64,000 nt of DNA from Gavia stellata (GCF_030936135.1 NC_082596.1:95278449-95342448), one strand, 5' to 3'; shown: positions 12,816 to 26,100, counted from the first letter of the stretch. Program-made: numbers and translations. Notes: generated by a model from the letters alone, not told the origin.

Positions 12816-15800
12816 CAAGCTTTCAGCAGAAAAGCGTTTTTCCCCCTTGAAACAATAAGAAAAAAAAAGTTTTAAGAAGTAATTAAAAACAGGATAGTGT
12901 ATATTAATCTTGCATGTTTATTGGGGTCAACTCCTAATTATAAAAGGGCAAGTTCAGAAGAAAACCCAGGAGTGCTTGTTTGAAAATCTAACATAAGGGC
13001 TAACGCTTGTCTTAGGGTGGAGGCATAGACAGTGGGGAACCTAGAAAAGGAAGAATGACACAAGACGGAGCAAAACAGAATATGCAAAAATAGGAGTGAG
13101 ATGTTCAAAGCAGTGTGTTCAGGAAATACGCTTTGCAGCAGCATTCTGATCAGACAAGGGTAAATTTACCAATTCTGCAGAAAAAAATGTGTCAATAACC
13201 AAAACGAGACAATGAGAGCCTGGATTAGATTTTAGCTGAGCATGTGTTGTCTAGATCTGTACAGGTATTTAGTCAAATAGAATAATGAAATACCAATTCA
13301 AAATAGAAAAAGGCAATTTCTGTCAAACAAATAGATAAGAAAATCTTTACAATCCAGAATTTCTTGTAGTTACATAATTAATACATTGCTCATCTTAAAA
13401 AGCACTCATCAGCTTCAAATCATACTTATCACTAATTTCCTTTTTCCTTTGGACATTATTGGAAAAAGTCATGACTCTCCACAACTAGAATAGCAGTACA
13501 CACAATTAGACCTCTTGAACAGTGCACTGTAGGACAAAGCGTTCAGTTAAAACGAGCGTTACTAGATATCTTATTCCAGCTATACATGTTGTGGAGCAGT
13601 GGATTTAGCTAACAGTGTTATTTGATAGCATTAGTGGACAAAAAACTTTGTAGATCTCGGGTCTCTAAATCCATGCACCGGTACTGAATAACTCCTGCAA
13701 TGTCATTTAATCTTTTCTGTGAGATTTTTAACCACAATTGGAAGGGCTTGTTTGCTTATACAAGTTTAATTTTTCTTTATATAAAATTGTAATGTTACAT
13801 TTACAGCTTTAAAAACAGCAGAACAGCTTTCTGCTAACTGTAGGTCTTGACTGGTTTCAACATCTTTTTTTCCACGTTACATTTGGTGCAAAAAATATTT
13901 CAGGAAAACAAGATTTTTAAAAAAAAAATTTATATCTTGATTGACACTATAAATTGACTAACCCTCACGGAAACACTATCAACAATTTCCTCTATTTTTT
14001 TTCCCCTAAATAAAAATAATATAAGGAATTGGAACTATTTCTCTAACTTTCTGGCAAAGTTAAAATGGCTTTTCTCTGTGTTGTACAGTTCCCCCTCTAG
14101 ATGGTAGAAGAGAACAAACTCTAAGGTACTTGCACTCTGAAGGCTGGGATGATACTAAAGAAAAACAATCTTGCCCGTGAAAGTACAATGCAAAGAAGCT
14201 GAAAAGTCATGCTATATTAAATTATCTTTGTGTCCTGTTTTCATTTGACGTAGGTAAAAAGAGTTATGCTGGAAACACTGATGATTCCTAGTAAACTTAC
14301 ACCTGGAATTTTTAAAGAATGTTACTATCAAAAACTTCCACACACTACGATTTGCTTTTACATGAGTGTTCTGAAAATCCTTTCTTAAGAATACAAACAT
14401 CACTATTTAAATAGTTGTTTAATATAAAACATTATTTCAATACTGCTGGACATCTTCTGTTTTCTTTATAAAATCATTCTCTTGATTTCCTTAAATGTAG
14501 TTGAACTGTATTCTCCACATGTCCAATAGTTACTGCCTGGATCCTGAAATGCTTCCATGAACCTTTACCTTTGTCATATTAGTTACTAATAATTCTTATT
14601 AAACTTCAATTTTTGCAATTTCTCATTTTGTAAAGCACAAAATGCCCTACCAGGTTTTTAGTTTCAAGCTGTATTGCACAGAGAGTCTTCTACATTTCAA
14701 AATGTTCCTGAAGGAAGAGTAGTAGAGCTCACTAAAAAATCCGATATAAACCATCTTCTTTTCAATTCACTAGTAAATGGAAAAAAGAATCCTTCTATAT
14801 TTACATGTGCCTGCCTTGTGACCACTGGTTTTATTAAAGGTCAAGAGATCCCTCTGAGCAGCAGGAAAACAAACTAGGCTGCAAAATTATCTCAGGTCTA
14901 GACACAGAGGGCCTCATGTTGGTAGAATGAATCACAAGCTATAAAGTCTATGTAAACTCTGTTCATTGCCTTCTATTATCTTAAACTTTGCATCAATAGA
15001 TCCTGATTCTAATTCATTATTATTTGACAATATTGAAAATCATTATCCCATGATCTCTGAAGGAGGATAAATAAGCAGGTAACATTCTCTTTGGATAATG
15101 GTGAAGGCCATCAGTGCTATGACTTTATAGCTATGTGGATATATGGATGTTACCTAGAAAAAAATGCCCAACCACTTTCTCTCTCAGTTGGCTCAGCTTT
15201 GTTTCTTGCAACACTGTGTTATATTCCAGACCTGCAGTTCATCCACAGGCCACCATGGTCCCTATGCCTGAGTTTCCAATGTCAAAAGGAATCAGGATTT
15301 GCAAACAAACCCATTCCCCTTCATCCTGAGGCAAAAGGAGCACAGGAGTAATTTCCACCTCATCTCTGGTGAGTTTCTTTCACACACGTAAGAGCCCTTA
15401 TGGGCACTTTCACATCATTATTTCCTTAACTGTGGAATCAAATCCTTGGTTTCTCCCCCCCGACACCACTTTTTCCAATCTTTTCTGGATTCTTCCAAAA
15501 TTAGTGTTTGCAAGGCCAGAGTTTAAAACACCTGTGCAAAGATAAAAGGGATTTTTTAGTGGCAGACCAACATTTCTGTTGATGAGATCATTCTGGGTGT
15601 CTCACAGCTTCGCTACGCTGCGCTTGGGTGCTACACCAGCAACCTTCATTCCTGTGTTTCCTAACTATTAAATGACTGTCTTTGTGACTTCTCCACGTTG
15701 TCCGGTGAATTGTCTTCTCCTGTTTAAATCATAAAACAAAAACCTGCCACTGAAGAGTAACACTCACCATATGGAACCATATCAATCAGGGTCAGAGAAC

Positions 15801-16129
15801 TGTCGAGCAGCACTCACTTCCGTATACAAACCGGTAGAAACTGCACAGCAAACGATAAAATGAGTACACACCCAGGTAACTATGATATTACTGGGAAACC
15901 ATAGCCGTTGTACAGAAATTACACATCACAAATCCATTAGTGTTCTCTGAACACTAAGGGTGATCCTGTCGAGAAAGTATATTTGTATTTCCAGATTGTT
16001 GGGGGTAAGGTTTCTCACCCACAGAAATTAAATAATCACAGAATAGTAGGGACTGCTCCCTCCTGGATTAATAGCTGTTTAAAAGGAAATAAATAAAGGA
16101 TGAGAATAAATGTCGAGTTGGAAATTAAT
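12816..16129. other. Intergenic AT-rich DNA, no gene recognised
   Basis: Strongly AT-rich between about 13,700 and 14,700. No coding exon, RNA gene or mobile element could be supported. Open frames are 60-86 codons without recognisable domains. Confidence 0.6.
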
Positions 16130-17012
16130 GCAAAGGAATCTGTCCTGTTGAACACATTAAGTTCTTGGAAAAGGAGATGAGAAGACAAAGTTAGCGAGGC
16201 TATGAAATAATTCAGGATAATCATTATAGAGTTGCAACAGATTTCACAATATTGTATTGTGGGGCAATTTAAGGACTGTTAAAATTTAATATTGATAAAT
16301 GTAAACAGGAAAAAGCAACTCTTGATTATATATACACATTAGGCTCTAAATTACCTATTACGTTTGAGAAAATAGACTTTGAAGTCACTGGGGATGATGT
16401 TAGGAATTCTTGGTAAAAGAATATAGAACAAAACAGAACCGAACATCCCATAAATCTATAGTCTTTCCATTTCAAAAATAGGCACAGAAAAGGGTGAAAA
16501 GGAAGAATAAAGATATCAATAACTTCTGTATAGCGAGAGATTAAATAGACGCCTCAGCGAGGACAAGAGACCACTCAGGATATCTAAAGTTATGAATAGC
16601 ACGGGGGAAGGTGATTAAGCAATGATTACTCACTTATTTCTCACAGTACAAGAACAAGACAGCACCCAATGAAATTACAAGGCAGCTGCTTTAAAACAAA
16701 CCAAAGGAAGTACTTTTTCATACAGCACATAATTAAATAGCGGAACTCATGGGATACTGTGGAGGCCAAAAATATAAGTGAATTCAAAAAATACTAGACA
16801 TGTAACATAGACCCATCAGTGGCTATTAAACATGATATTCCAGACAAAATTTCCATCTTGGGAAGTCCTGGTGGCTAGAAGCTGGGAGCGTACAAAGTAA
16901 AAGGATTGCTCTGTATTTGCCAGGTTTCTTGTATACTTTGTCTAAGCATCCGCCATGTCACTGTCAGAGACAAGAGACCTAAATAACCTTTTGGTCTGAC
17001 CGCTTACATCTA
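16130..17012 (+). mobile_element. Ancient, degraded CR1 LINE copy (ORF2 C-terminus and 3' UTR)
   Basis: Two remnants of CR1 ORF2 are readable in the + strand. A FNIDKCK motif at about 16285-16305 is the conserved (F)N..KC(K) block after the reverse transcriptase. At 16663-16802 a C-terminal block contains HPMKLQG, FKTNQRKYFF and TVEAKNISEFKK, interrupted by stops. The 3' region ends with TTTTGGTCTGACC (about 16988-17001), matching the ACCTTTGGTCTGACCCAGTATGG-like end of turtle/crocodile-type CR1. It is far more diverged than the avian CR1 pieces in the MBOAT1 introns and belongs to an older lineage. The 5' edge is uncertain; similarity to the upstream ORF2 region begins near 16,080-16,140. 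Confidence 0.8.
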
Positions 17013-19409
17013 CTTTTACACCTTGTAGGTGGTCCTGCCAGTGGAGAAGGGGGCAGCAGACAGTGACACACAATTTCCATGTGCAGAGTAGTTTGTAAAT
17101 CAAACACGGCAGTGTGCAAAGATACTCAAGCTCGGCCTGTTCAAGCCCATTTGGGTGTAGGAGAGCCTTCTAGTCTAAGCACAGTGTATCATGAATGGAC
17201 CTTTGCTGAGCCAGTCTGCATCCAGGAGCGTGCTCTCCATTGGATTTAGTCCTGTCAAATGTCCCTTGGCTCCATGTAGCATCAGTTCAAGCGTCTCTTA
17301 TAGCAGGGCTTCCCTTTCCAGGGGCACAGGCTCCACATAACAAACAACACTGAGGGCTCCACACATCCGTACTACCCCGTAACCAAGCGAGTAAAGCTCC
17401 CCTGGAAGGAGGTGCACCAAAGGCTGCGTTGAGGAGACATCAAACCAAGCTCTCCTGGTGACAGCTCAGGTTTGGAGGCAGAATCTACCTTCTCCTTTTG
17501 GGGCAGTATCAGCCTTCTGTGACTGAGCTGTAGAGCTGACAGCATCGTGCTTATGTGTTTCGAAGCTACTAGCTAGATAAGAAAAGGAACACTGAACTTC
17601 AGGAATGCTAGTTTTCAATAGTAGTAAGTTTTCTAATAATTCTTGTTTTCTTTCCTCCCCTGTTGCCACTCTCATCTTCTCCTGTCTCTCTCCCCAGTGC
17701 TTTCATCTTAATACCATCTTGCCTTTCTTCTCGCGCCTTTCTTGCTGATACACCTCCCTCACCAATTCTGTCCTCCTAACCATAGCTCCCTTTGCTTCTG
17801 TTCCTTTGTATCTGCAGCCAACTTTGCTACAGTTCCCTTCACAGGGCTTCTTGTGCTAACCCACTTCAGCATCGCCATCTTCCTCCTACTTGTGCTCTTG
17901 CTCCTGGCTTTCTCCAGCTGCCTTTTTCTCCTTCCAGCTGTTTTCTGGAGCAGCTGTTTCCACCACCACACAAAGCCCAGATGGCTGAGTACTGACTATA
18001 GAGAGACAGGCATGCTCTTCTCCGTTCCTGTGCCTGGAGCCCTGTGATAGCCCACTCTGCTCCTGTAGTGGCAGAAATAGATGGAGTCCAGTCACATGGA
18101 GGAAATGTGAGGGGCTGAAGAATGCTTATGGTCTTCAGAGATGTTGTATACTGACCTCCTGAGTCTCCACATGGATTATGTGTGGCTTTTTTCCCCCAGA
18201 ACTGCGGCCAGAACTGTGGCAGTTGGTCACTCTTCAGTAGTTTCACAAAGACAATGACAGGCATTTCTTTGATTCCAGGACAACTACCACGTCTAAACTT
18301 GAAGTCACCGTCCCAGAGGTACAAGATTTCCACAGTGAAAAAGCTTTGGGAATATCTGTAGTGTGTGTGTAATAAATCACTTTTATTCTGTTCCCAAAAG
18401 CAGGTCAATGGTTCTAGCCAAAGCTCAACAAGCAGCCTGCTTGTGGCGGGGACAGCCCATGGAAAGTTCCATCCAGGTAGTTTCAGGCTGGCAAATTTTA
18501 AACAACTGGAAAAGGGGACTTCTAATGGAAAATGTTAGGAGGTCTTATGCATGGCTACCCGGTCCTTCCAAACTGCTTACTCTCCCTACTTAAAGTGTGT
18601 GTGTACATGTATGTATGTATATATACACTTACATATATTCAACTGGCACCACTTAATACTATTAAGAGAAGGTCGTTGCTGTAAAACTCCTTCCCTACTG
18701 AACAATTTTTGCCTGAGTTTTCCAGCACAGCACCGACTTGCACAGTACAAGCAGGACACTTCGAACATGTCACGCTACCGTTTTAAGCGATTACTACAGT
18801 TTCTCCTACCACAGTTGGCGATTATTTGAAGAAGAGAAAATGACGGGCCTATTAAAGAGCCTGAAACTGAGCCTGCAAAGAACCTTTGGGGTATTTCAGG
18901 TTCTAAGCACGTCAGCAGCGCGAGCTGAACAGAAAGCTTTGCAATGTTGCCCGAGTTCTCCTTGCAACACAATACTATATTGTCCGGGGCAAGCGTAAGA
19001 ACACTCTTTCTGCGGATAGACGATCTTGGCAGAAGTACCCTTTTAATGGCTGTATTTCACTTACAAGATGAACATATCACTTAAAACTCCTACTCCTTTT
19101 TCATTTTTTCCCCTATCAAGGAAAAGTCGTTATTTCCCCGAATCACATGCATCTTCGCTTCCAGCAATGTGAACCACAGGCTGAACGCTTGGTAATTCTC
19201 CATTAACAAACATTACTACTTCTAAGAGCGATGACTGAAAAAACGGTATCTGTGTTAACCAACTAAAAGCTTCTCACAACGGTTTCGGTTGTGAAACGCC
19301 AGCTCTCCTCTGCTTGGGGCTGCTGCGAACTGCCAGCTCGGCCCCGCAGGTGTCAGAGAACTTCATGCTTCTGACAAGCAGCCGGCTCAGGGAAGCTGGT
19401 TTTAGCGGC
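17013..19409. other. Intergenic DNA just upstream of the CpG island
   Basis: No exon supported. A 180-codon minus-strand open frame (17866-18408) has no recognisable domain and overlaps open frames on the other strand, consistent with low stop density. A TG/TA microsatellite lies at 18595-18640. Confidence 0.55.
18595..18640. repeat. TG/TATG/TA microsatellite
   Basis: GTGTGTGTGTGTACATGT followed by ATGTATGT and TATATATACAC, a compound alternating purine-pyrimidine tract. Confidence 0.8.
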
Positions 19410-20058
19410 TTGCTTGAACGGGGCCCACCGGGCCCGCGCTAAGCCCGCTGCGGGGCCCGCGCCCTGTCCCCGCAGGCCCAGCCACCCGTGCGCCGGGCCC
19501 TCCTCCCGGCACCGCCCGCAAGGCTTTAACCGCTCTGCCCCGCTGCCGGCCGGGGGCTGCCGGAGCGGAGCGGGACCGGGCGGCGCGACCGGGGGCGGGG
19601 GGGGGGACGCGGAGGGCGTTTTTCACTTCCCGTAACAAACGCGGCGCCGCGGGGAGCGCGCGCTCCCTCAGGAGGGAGCGGTTGCCTTTCAAATTCGAGT
19701 CCGGCCGGGGCGGCCGCCCGTTACAACGGAGCACCCCCGCGCGCGGCCTTGGCCGCCTGCCCACCCCTTCTCCCGGGGGCGACAGAAGGCGGCAGGTGAG
19801 GCCCCGGGGACGGCCAAGGGCTGCCGGTTCCCGGCTCCCCGCTCCCCGCCCGCGGGGTCTGGCCGACGCCCGCCCCGCTCCGCCCCCGGCCGTTGGCGGT
19901 GGCCCCGCCCCGCCGAGCGCCCCCTGCGGGCCGGCGGCCGGCGCGGCGCGGCGGGGCGGCGGCCGGCGCGCGCGGAGCGGCGCGGAGCGGAGCGGGTGGG
20001 CGCGTGTCGCGCGCAGGTGCGCGCGGGCCGGCGGCGTGTGGCGGCGGCGGCGGGTGGG

Positions 20059-20061
20059 ATG
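20059..20061 (+). promoter_or_regulatory. Upstream AUG opening a 156-codon frame that overlaps the MBOAT1 start
   Basis: This is the first ATG after about 19,400 in the CpG island, 7 nt before the MBOAT1 ATG and in the -1 frame relative to it. Context is G at -3 and C at +4, adequate but weaker than the main start, so scanning ribosomes could use both. In spliced exons 1-5 the frame runs 20059 to the TGA at 58869-58871. It will act on initiation only if the transcription start lies upstream of it. See findings. Confidence 0.5.
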
Positions 20062-20065
20062 CAGC

Positions 20066-20155
20066 ATGGCCGAGCCGCCCGGCGCCCCGCATCGCACCAC
20101 CGGCTCCACCTTGCTGCACCCGCTGAGCGGGCTGCTGGGCATCCCGCTGGACCAG
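20066..20155 (+). CDS. MBOAT1: MBOAT1 coding exon 1 (residues 1-30)
   Basis: Encodes the cytosolic-looking N-terminus [10 protein letters not shown] then [11 protein letters not shown] and GLLGIPLDQ, ending at codon phase 0 at donor CAG|GTGAGG (20156). The start at 20066 is chosen because it gives the family-typical MA-E-P opening about ten residues before RTTGST. It also has A at -3 and G at +4, a strong initiation context. The frame stays open upstream to about 19682 but contains no other ATG. A second, out-of-frame ATG lies at 20059 in a weaker context (G at -3, C at +4). The exon sits inside the CpG island and is far more GC-rich than the downstream exons, as is common for avian first exons. 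Confidence 0.93.
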
Positions 20156-23100
20156 GTGAGGCTGCGCGCCGGGCCGGGCCGGGGCGGTTGCCCCTCTCCG
20201 GAAGCGGGGGTCGCCCGGCGCGGGGAGGCTTCTCGGGCGCTGTCACGCCTCGCATCTGCCGGAGGGCCTTGGGGGGCAGCGCGGAGGCACCCTCCCCCGC
20301 GGAAGAGCTTGGGGTGGAAAGGCGTCTCGGGGAGGGGAAGGCGCCCGCCGGGGCCGGGGCCGGGCCGGCGGGTGATGTCGCGGTGAGAGCCCTCCGTTTT
20401 CCCCGGCGGCGCCCGGCGCTTGTCCTGCCCTGGCGAGAAGTCGCCGGTGGTGCTGTGTGCCGCGGGTCACGGCGCGGAGCTGAGCGCGGCCGAGCGTGGA
20501 GGCTCGGGCAGCCCGGGCGTTGGGCGGGAGGGCGGGCGCAGCCTGTCCCGCAAGGAGTCCTTGCCTTCGGGCGCTGCTTGCGCGGCCGCGGACCCGCGGG
20601 AAGGAGGCGCAGAGTCTCCTTCGGCCGAGCGCGGGCGCCCGGCGGAATGGCCAAGCGCATCTGCGGAGGTGGGCGAAGCGCGGAGGCGCGCGTACGAGGC
20701 GGCGGTCCCAGGAGCGAGCCGGCTCGTGTGAGCCCTTCGCAGCGTAACGTGCTGCTTCTGGCGGTGATGTCGTCTGGCCGTTCACAGGCGCCGGGTGAAG
20801 CTGAGCCCTAACAGGCAGAAAACGCTGCTCCCCCACCGCTTATTCTCCCCCAAGCCTGCGTGCACCTGCTGCCTTCCCGCATTCTTCCAGCAGCGAGGAA
20901 GTTAGGTCTGGAAGCGTGTGCTGACCAGAAAAAGTCCCCGCCGAACTACCTGGAGGAGGTCGAGCTGTGCTCTGAGAAACCCGGGCAGCAGAGGCGCGCC
21001 GGTAAAAGTCAGCAGAAGGTGGAGATTTATGTGCTTTCTTCTGTTTGCAGAGTGGCTGGTGCTATGTGTTGTTTTCTACTACTGTTTGTTTTTGAGGTTG
21101 AGTAAGAAATACTTCATTTTCTAGATTAAAGCCCTACATCTAACCATGCCAGTTTTCCCTTTTTTAACAGAAAACAGGTTTTGATGCAAAAAAGAGATCT
21201 GTTGCTCAACGCTAAAACAGCTGAACGATCAAGGCCTATAATTATCTATAAGCTATTAATTTAGGAGAAGGCGCATGAATAGTGATAGCTTTTTTTTTCT
21301 GAGGTATTCCGTGCCATGATTGATGAATACGAGAACACCAAAGGAACCAGGAATAGCAAACGTTTACTGTTCCAGCTTGTTTGCGACACCATGGCGCGCG
21401 TACAGTGTTAGGCTGACCGGGTCACTGAACAATGAAGACTTGACAGACTGCAGTTTTTCTTTCTAAGCTTTCCAAAACTTGTCCTTCCATTCAGCCAAGG
21501 TGACACAAAGATGATGTTGTCCGTGGAGAAAATTCTCCCCATCCTCTTCTGGGCCTGAGGATGCTTCACTGCATCTGGTTACGTTTGTCCCAGGACCCCA
21601 GTCTCGTGGGTGCTGATGGTGGGCACCGGTGTGCCTGGTGGTTTGCATCTTGAGCCCACACCAGTAAGCGCGGGCACGTGCTCGGGGGCCGGGAGCGTGG
21701 CTGGGCGGTGCGAGCACGCGTGCAGGCTTAGGTGCCATCCCTGCAAATGACCCGGCTGGCTCCAGCAGCATGGAGCAGGGATGGGCATGGGCCAGGAGGA
21801 ACCCCCCTTGCAGGGGTTCATCGCAGAACTGCAGCACAGCTGTGCTGAACTGCAGCTTTCTTCACCTGAAAATCACCTTTCCCCCGCCGCGGTCCTATTT
21901 AATTGTCTCTGTGAGATTATGCTATCGGTCATTTAAAAAAAGTCTCCCCCGCCCCTCTTGCCCCACTGCGATGTGCGGGGCCATGCCAAGCAGCAGGGAT
22001 TGCTGCTGCCCAGAAGTAGGGAATACCCAGAGCGCTGCGTGGAAGCGTTCTGCCACCACTGTCCCCTCAAATGACATGAGTTTCAACCCTGACCTGCAGT
22101 GCTAATGCCCTCAGAAACGAGATAAAAATACTCTCACAGAGCTCTTTTGCCAGGTGGGTTGGTTACCTTCCTCATTAGAATGAGAGAGGGCTTTTGCTGA
22201 GGGGGAAGAGAAAAGTTCACTCGCTCCTCGGCACAGAACGGAGCTCTGCATATGAAAGACTGTTCTGCTAGATACAAATCCCATGTGTAGCAGGGACTGG
22301 TTTTATACGAGACCCTTCTTGCAATGCTGACAGGCTCTCCGTGCCTTCCACTCGCTGGCTGGGCTGCAGCAGGGGAGGTCATCTCCAGTTTGTCGCTGTA
22401 CGTCAGCGGCATCGTGCTTGGCCTGTTGGATGGTGACAGCTGGAATCTCCCTCTAGTCCGTGTGGCTTGGCGGGTCCCCGTGGCTGGTCCTGAGCCTTCA
22501 AAAATGCGGAGAAGTGCCCAGAGAGTGAGAGAGAAAGGCACGCAGGTTTAGACCCTCCAAGTCACTGCAGTACCTGAAAGCCGTGTGCGTCCGCCTCTAC
22601 GTTAAGGGCACAGAGGACTTGTCCCGGCTTTTATAGAGATAGTTTTTCATGAGGTCTGTGCTACAAGAGAGATTTCAGTCTGTGAGAAAGACCAGAAAAA
22701 AAGTTGAGTTGAAGGTCTGAAAAATGAAAAGTCATCATCGTTACCCGTTCATAGCAAGGGCAGAAAAGCTGTAGCAATGGTAGGTGGAAAATGTTTTACC
22801 ATCTGATAAGCAGCTATTGTATCACTCGCTATGGGAAGCATGGATGAAGATGAAAATGTCATTTTTCACATTGGTTGTTTTCTTAATTTTAAAAGTTACA
22901 ACTTAGGTTTAAAAACAGTGTGGAATTACAGAGGGTGCGATTCCTAGCTGCGCTGTGTACCTGGCAGGCTGTTCACATTTTATTTAGCAGGCAGCGTACT
23001 GCATGAGAACATGGCAATGTTTTCTGCTTTAGATGCTAAAATAATCCTGATGTCTCAGTGTGTATTTGCATGTCTTTAATGGATGATTTATCTTTGAATT

Positions 23101-26100
23101 CAGCATTGAAATATTTTTTTTTTTAAGAAGTGCTATATTCAGTAACAAAATTAATGAGCTTGAAAGAGGATGAAAAGACTCTCTGTGTTCAATTCATCCT
23201 CATATCCCAGGAAAGCAGACTTTGAAGTTTAGCTGACTTGTGTTCTAAAAATATCTGGCTAGGTCAATGACATACCTCCAGCAGCATTTGGAAAAGAGTT
23301 TTGGGTTGTGTGTTGTTTTTTTTTTTTTTCTCCTTATCATGTACACCCCAAGTCACTGATTCTGGAACGTCATCCCTCCAGTATGCTTATACAGTAACTT
23401 CTGGTAAAGTATATACTTTTTTGTCATGTATGCCCTAAATCACCAATTTTGGGACATCGTCCTCTACCATAAATCAGTGAGATATGGGAAGTTAAACATT
23501 AAACTTTTAATAGTGTAATTTCTATAAACAAAGTGCATGTGTGTATAAATACACTGAAGAAATAAATACACTCTTTAAAGGTATATTAAAAGTAAGTTTA
23601 ATGGCATTGTTTATCCCTATGTAGTTATACCATGCCTTCCTAAGCTCTAGGCACCTCTAGAAGTAATTCAGATTCAAAGGGTTAAGGCATACGATTAAAA
23701 AGTTTCACTTCTCAAGGTTATTTTGCAGTACCCTTGATATCCCAGGTTACCTATTGCCTTAGAAGTAGCAGCCCAAATGCAAATCTTCAACTGCCGTATA
23801 ACAAACCTGACGTTTTAACAGGCCTTACCCTGACCAGCCTCAGACAGCACCAAGTTTGTTGACTTTCAGGGAAATACGTTCTGTGCTCAAAGAGACTCTC
23901 TCAAAAAAATGTATGAGCATCTTCTCCTGGTTGTATCGGTGGGTTTGTAACTTCAGTGTTGTCATTGGTGACGCCGGCCGTGTTTCCCCAAAGGGGAAAA
24001 AATGTGCTGTGAAACTTAATTTTGGATGCTTTGGCTGCTGGTTGTACACCTTATTTTTCGTTTTAATCCTTTCGTTGGAGCTGGTCTGCATATTTATGTT
24101 TTGACAGCAGTTTAAATAAAACACTGACTCTGGGGGGGGACTGTGGGACATGCCTCTGAGTCTTGCGATAGTTGAAGCATTAGAGATCTCTTCCCACCCT
24201 TCCTTGAGTTCAAATAGCTCTCTGCCCAAAGCATGCTGATGAATTGGTTTAAAAAGGAGCAAGAAGAAAAAAAATATGTGTTTTTTCCTTTTACAAAAAC
24301 CAACATGAGTTCTGATCCCAAAATCAGGGGTGGTTTTGTTAAATTTCACATTTTTCAGCTCGTTTGCTGTCCGAGTCCAGTTTTACTCCTATGCTTCCTG
24401 GTTTGGGTAGTCAGCAGATGTGTTTGTCCCAAACCTCTTTGCGTGACTCTTCTAATACACTTTTTGGGCAGCGAAAAACCAAATAAAAAATTAGCTTTCT
24501 AGGACCTCAACAGACTTAGGCTGGGAACTTTGAGGTTCCTTTCATGGTTGTCAATAGAGGTGTTAGAAGATGTAATGCTGAGGAAAAAAGGTAATTTGTT
24601 ACAGATTGAAGCGGGATAACTGCAGATGGAAGTCCGTTGAAGACATAAGTGGGGTTAGTATCTCGATTTTTACCTGAAAAAAGCTACTCTAAGGCAAGAG
24701 CAACAACTGTCCACGTTTGGTATGAACTGTGCTACGTTTTAATTTCCTAATGCCAGTCATTTTGCAGTTGAAAGTCCTATGTTTTCATTTTGAATTGCAG
24801 CAGTACTTGTCGGATTTAATGCCTCTCTGCCTGACACAGCTTTATTCTTTACAGTTGAGGGTGTAACTTTTAGTTATTTGAGAAACAGTAAGCAAAAATG
24901 AAATTTGAAATTAACATCTAACAACACATTTATAGAGAGATATTCCTTAGGTTGCCAAAACCAACTTTCATTTTTGGTATTTTCTGACTTTTGAGTACCC
25001 AGATTTTGTAAAACTATTATCCTTAAAAGAAATCATTGGCTTTTTACTATAATGCCATGAAGGGCATAGCACTCGATTTAAAAAGCAGAGGCATAATCCT
25101 CCTGACCCTGTTTTGGGTCCCCGGTTAGAGCAAATCCACTCTCTAACGTGTTGCACCCGCTCGTGCAGGGCCCCAGATTCTGCGTGTTCCTGAGACAGTC
25201 CTGAGACAGAAGTATAGTACTTCCCAAAGATTAAGGCCATCTCCAAAGCATTTCTTTCTGTTCAGGTCAGCTATTACTAACAATTGCAATAATACGTGTT
25301 TTCCTCTGCCTTGGAAACGCGTGCTGCCTTTTTCGACGTGTTCTCACTCAGTTTGGCACTGCAGTCTTGAACCTCATGGCTGATGTCTTGATACTATGGG
25401 TGTAAATATTTCCACATCCCTCGTGCCTTGCAAACAAAGTCTGTCCTATTAAGTTTTTCATTTGGCAAGGGACAAAAGCGCAACTGGAATCAGCCGCTTG
25501 CAATTTTCCCCCTTTCAAGCACTTTCCTTCTCATTTGCGTTAAACGAGATCTGGAAAAATAAAGGTTGACGTGCTGCATAAAGTTTCCTGACACCTTTTC
25601 TGCACATGAATCGCAGCAGCACTGATTTAGTGGTGCTCTGCAGCTATTTTGAGACAATACAAAGTCGTGACGAAGACTCTTGGGCTCCAGCCTAGGGGTC
25701 TAGGCACCGAGCACAGAGCTGGCTCTGTGCTTTCAGGGGAGCCCCTGATGCTTAGGATTTACGGCATGTTGGCCAGCCTGGCACGGTATTTAATGCCCTG
25801 GCTGCTCCTTGGCTCCTGTTACAGTTCACGAGAATGGGCAGCGCTCGAGGTAGACGTGCCAAACTGCAAGTGGTGCTAGTAATCCCTGGGCAGGGGAGGC
25901 TGCAGCGCCGGGCTTGGCATCAGCGCAGAGGGGAATCCAACGTTCTGTACTTGTCCAAAACGAAGTAAAAAGTCTGACGTCAATGGGCTGTGGTTCTCTT
26001 TGGAGTGAAAAAATCCCGCTGTATGTGACCTCGTAGTTACAGGTAACCTTGAGGGTACCAGACCTCATCTCTTGGATGCTCGGGTGGTCTGGTGAGGGTA

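Larger units (their letters stand above)
19410..20790 (+). promoter_or_regulatory. CpG-island promoter of MBOAT1
   Basis: A 1.4-kb block of very high G+C with dense CpG, sharply different from its AT-rich flanks, surrounding the first coding exon. Sp1-type GC boxes are visible at about 19879-19892 and 19901-19914 (CCCCGCCCC). An ETS-like CCGGAAG lies at 20198-20204 just inside intron 1. No TATA box is seen. A G-rich run (GGGGGC then ten G) at 19591-19606 could form a quadruplex. The transcription start is not determinable by eye and is probably within about 200 nt upstream of the ATG. CpG-island promoters often fire both ways, but no exon of a divergent transcript could be supported. Confidence 0.85.

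Noticed and set aside
17866..18408. 180-codon minus-strand open frame
   Set aside because: No recognisable domain, no coding support, opposite-strand frames equally open; of a length plausible by chance in 64 kb.
19682..20065. In-frame N-terminal extension of about 128 codons upstream of the MBOAT1 start
   Set aside because: The frame is open but holds no ATG (it begins at TTG), is GC-driven low complexity, and the family starts about ten residues before RTTGST. A CAG|GTGAGG donor-like site at 19796 in phase with exon 2 was also noted, but without an ATG it gives no coding first exon.
19689..20660. Minus-strand open frame of over 300 codons across the CpG island
   Set aside because: Pro/Arg/Ala-rich composition is expected from stop-poor GC-rich DNA; no domain seen and it opposes a well-supported exon.
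22134..22541. 135-codon minus-strand open frame in intron 1
   Set aside because: No family recognised and no supporting structure.
23840..24349. 169-codon minus-strand open frame in intron 1
   Set aside because: Homopolymer-encoded Phe run, no domain, antisense to an intron; no evidence of splicing or expression.
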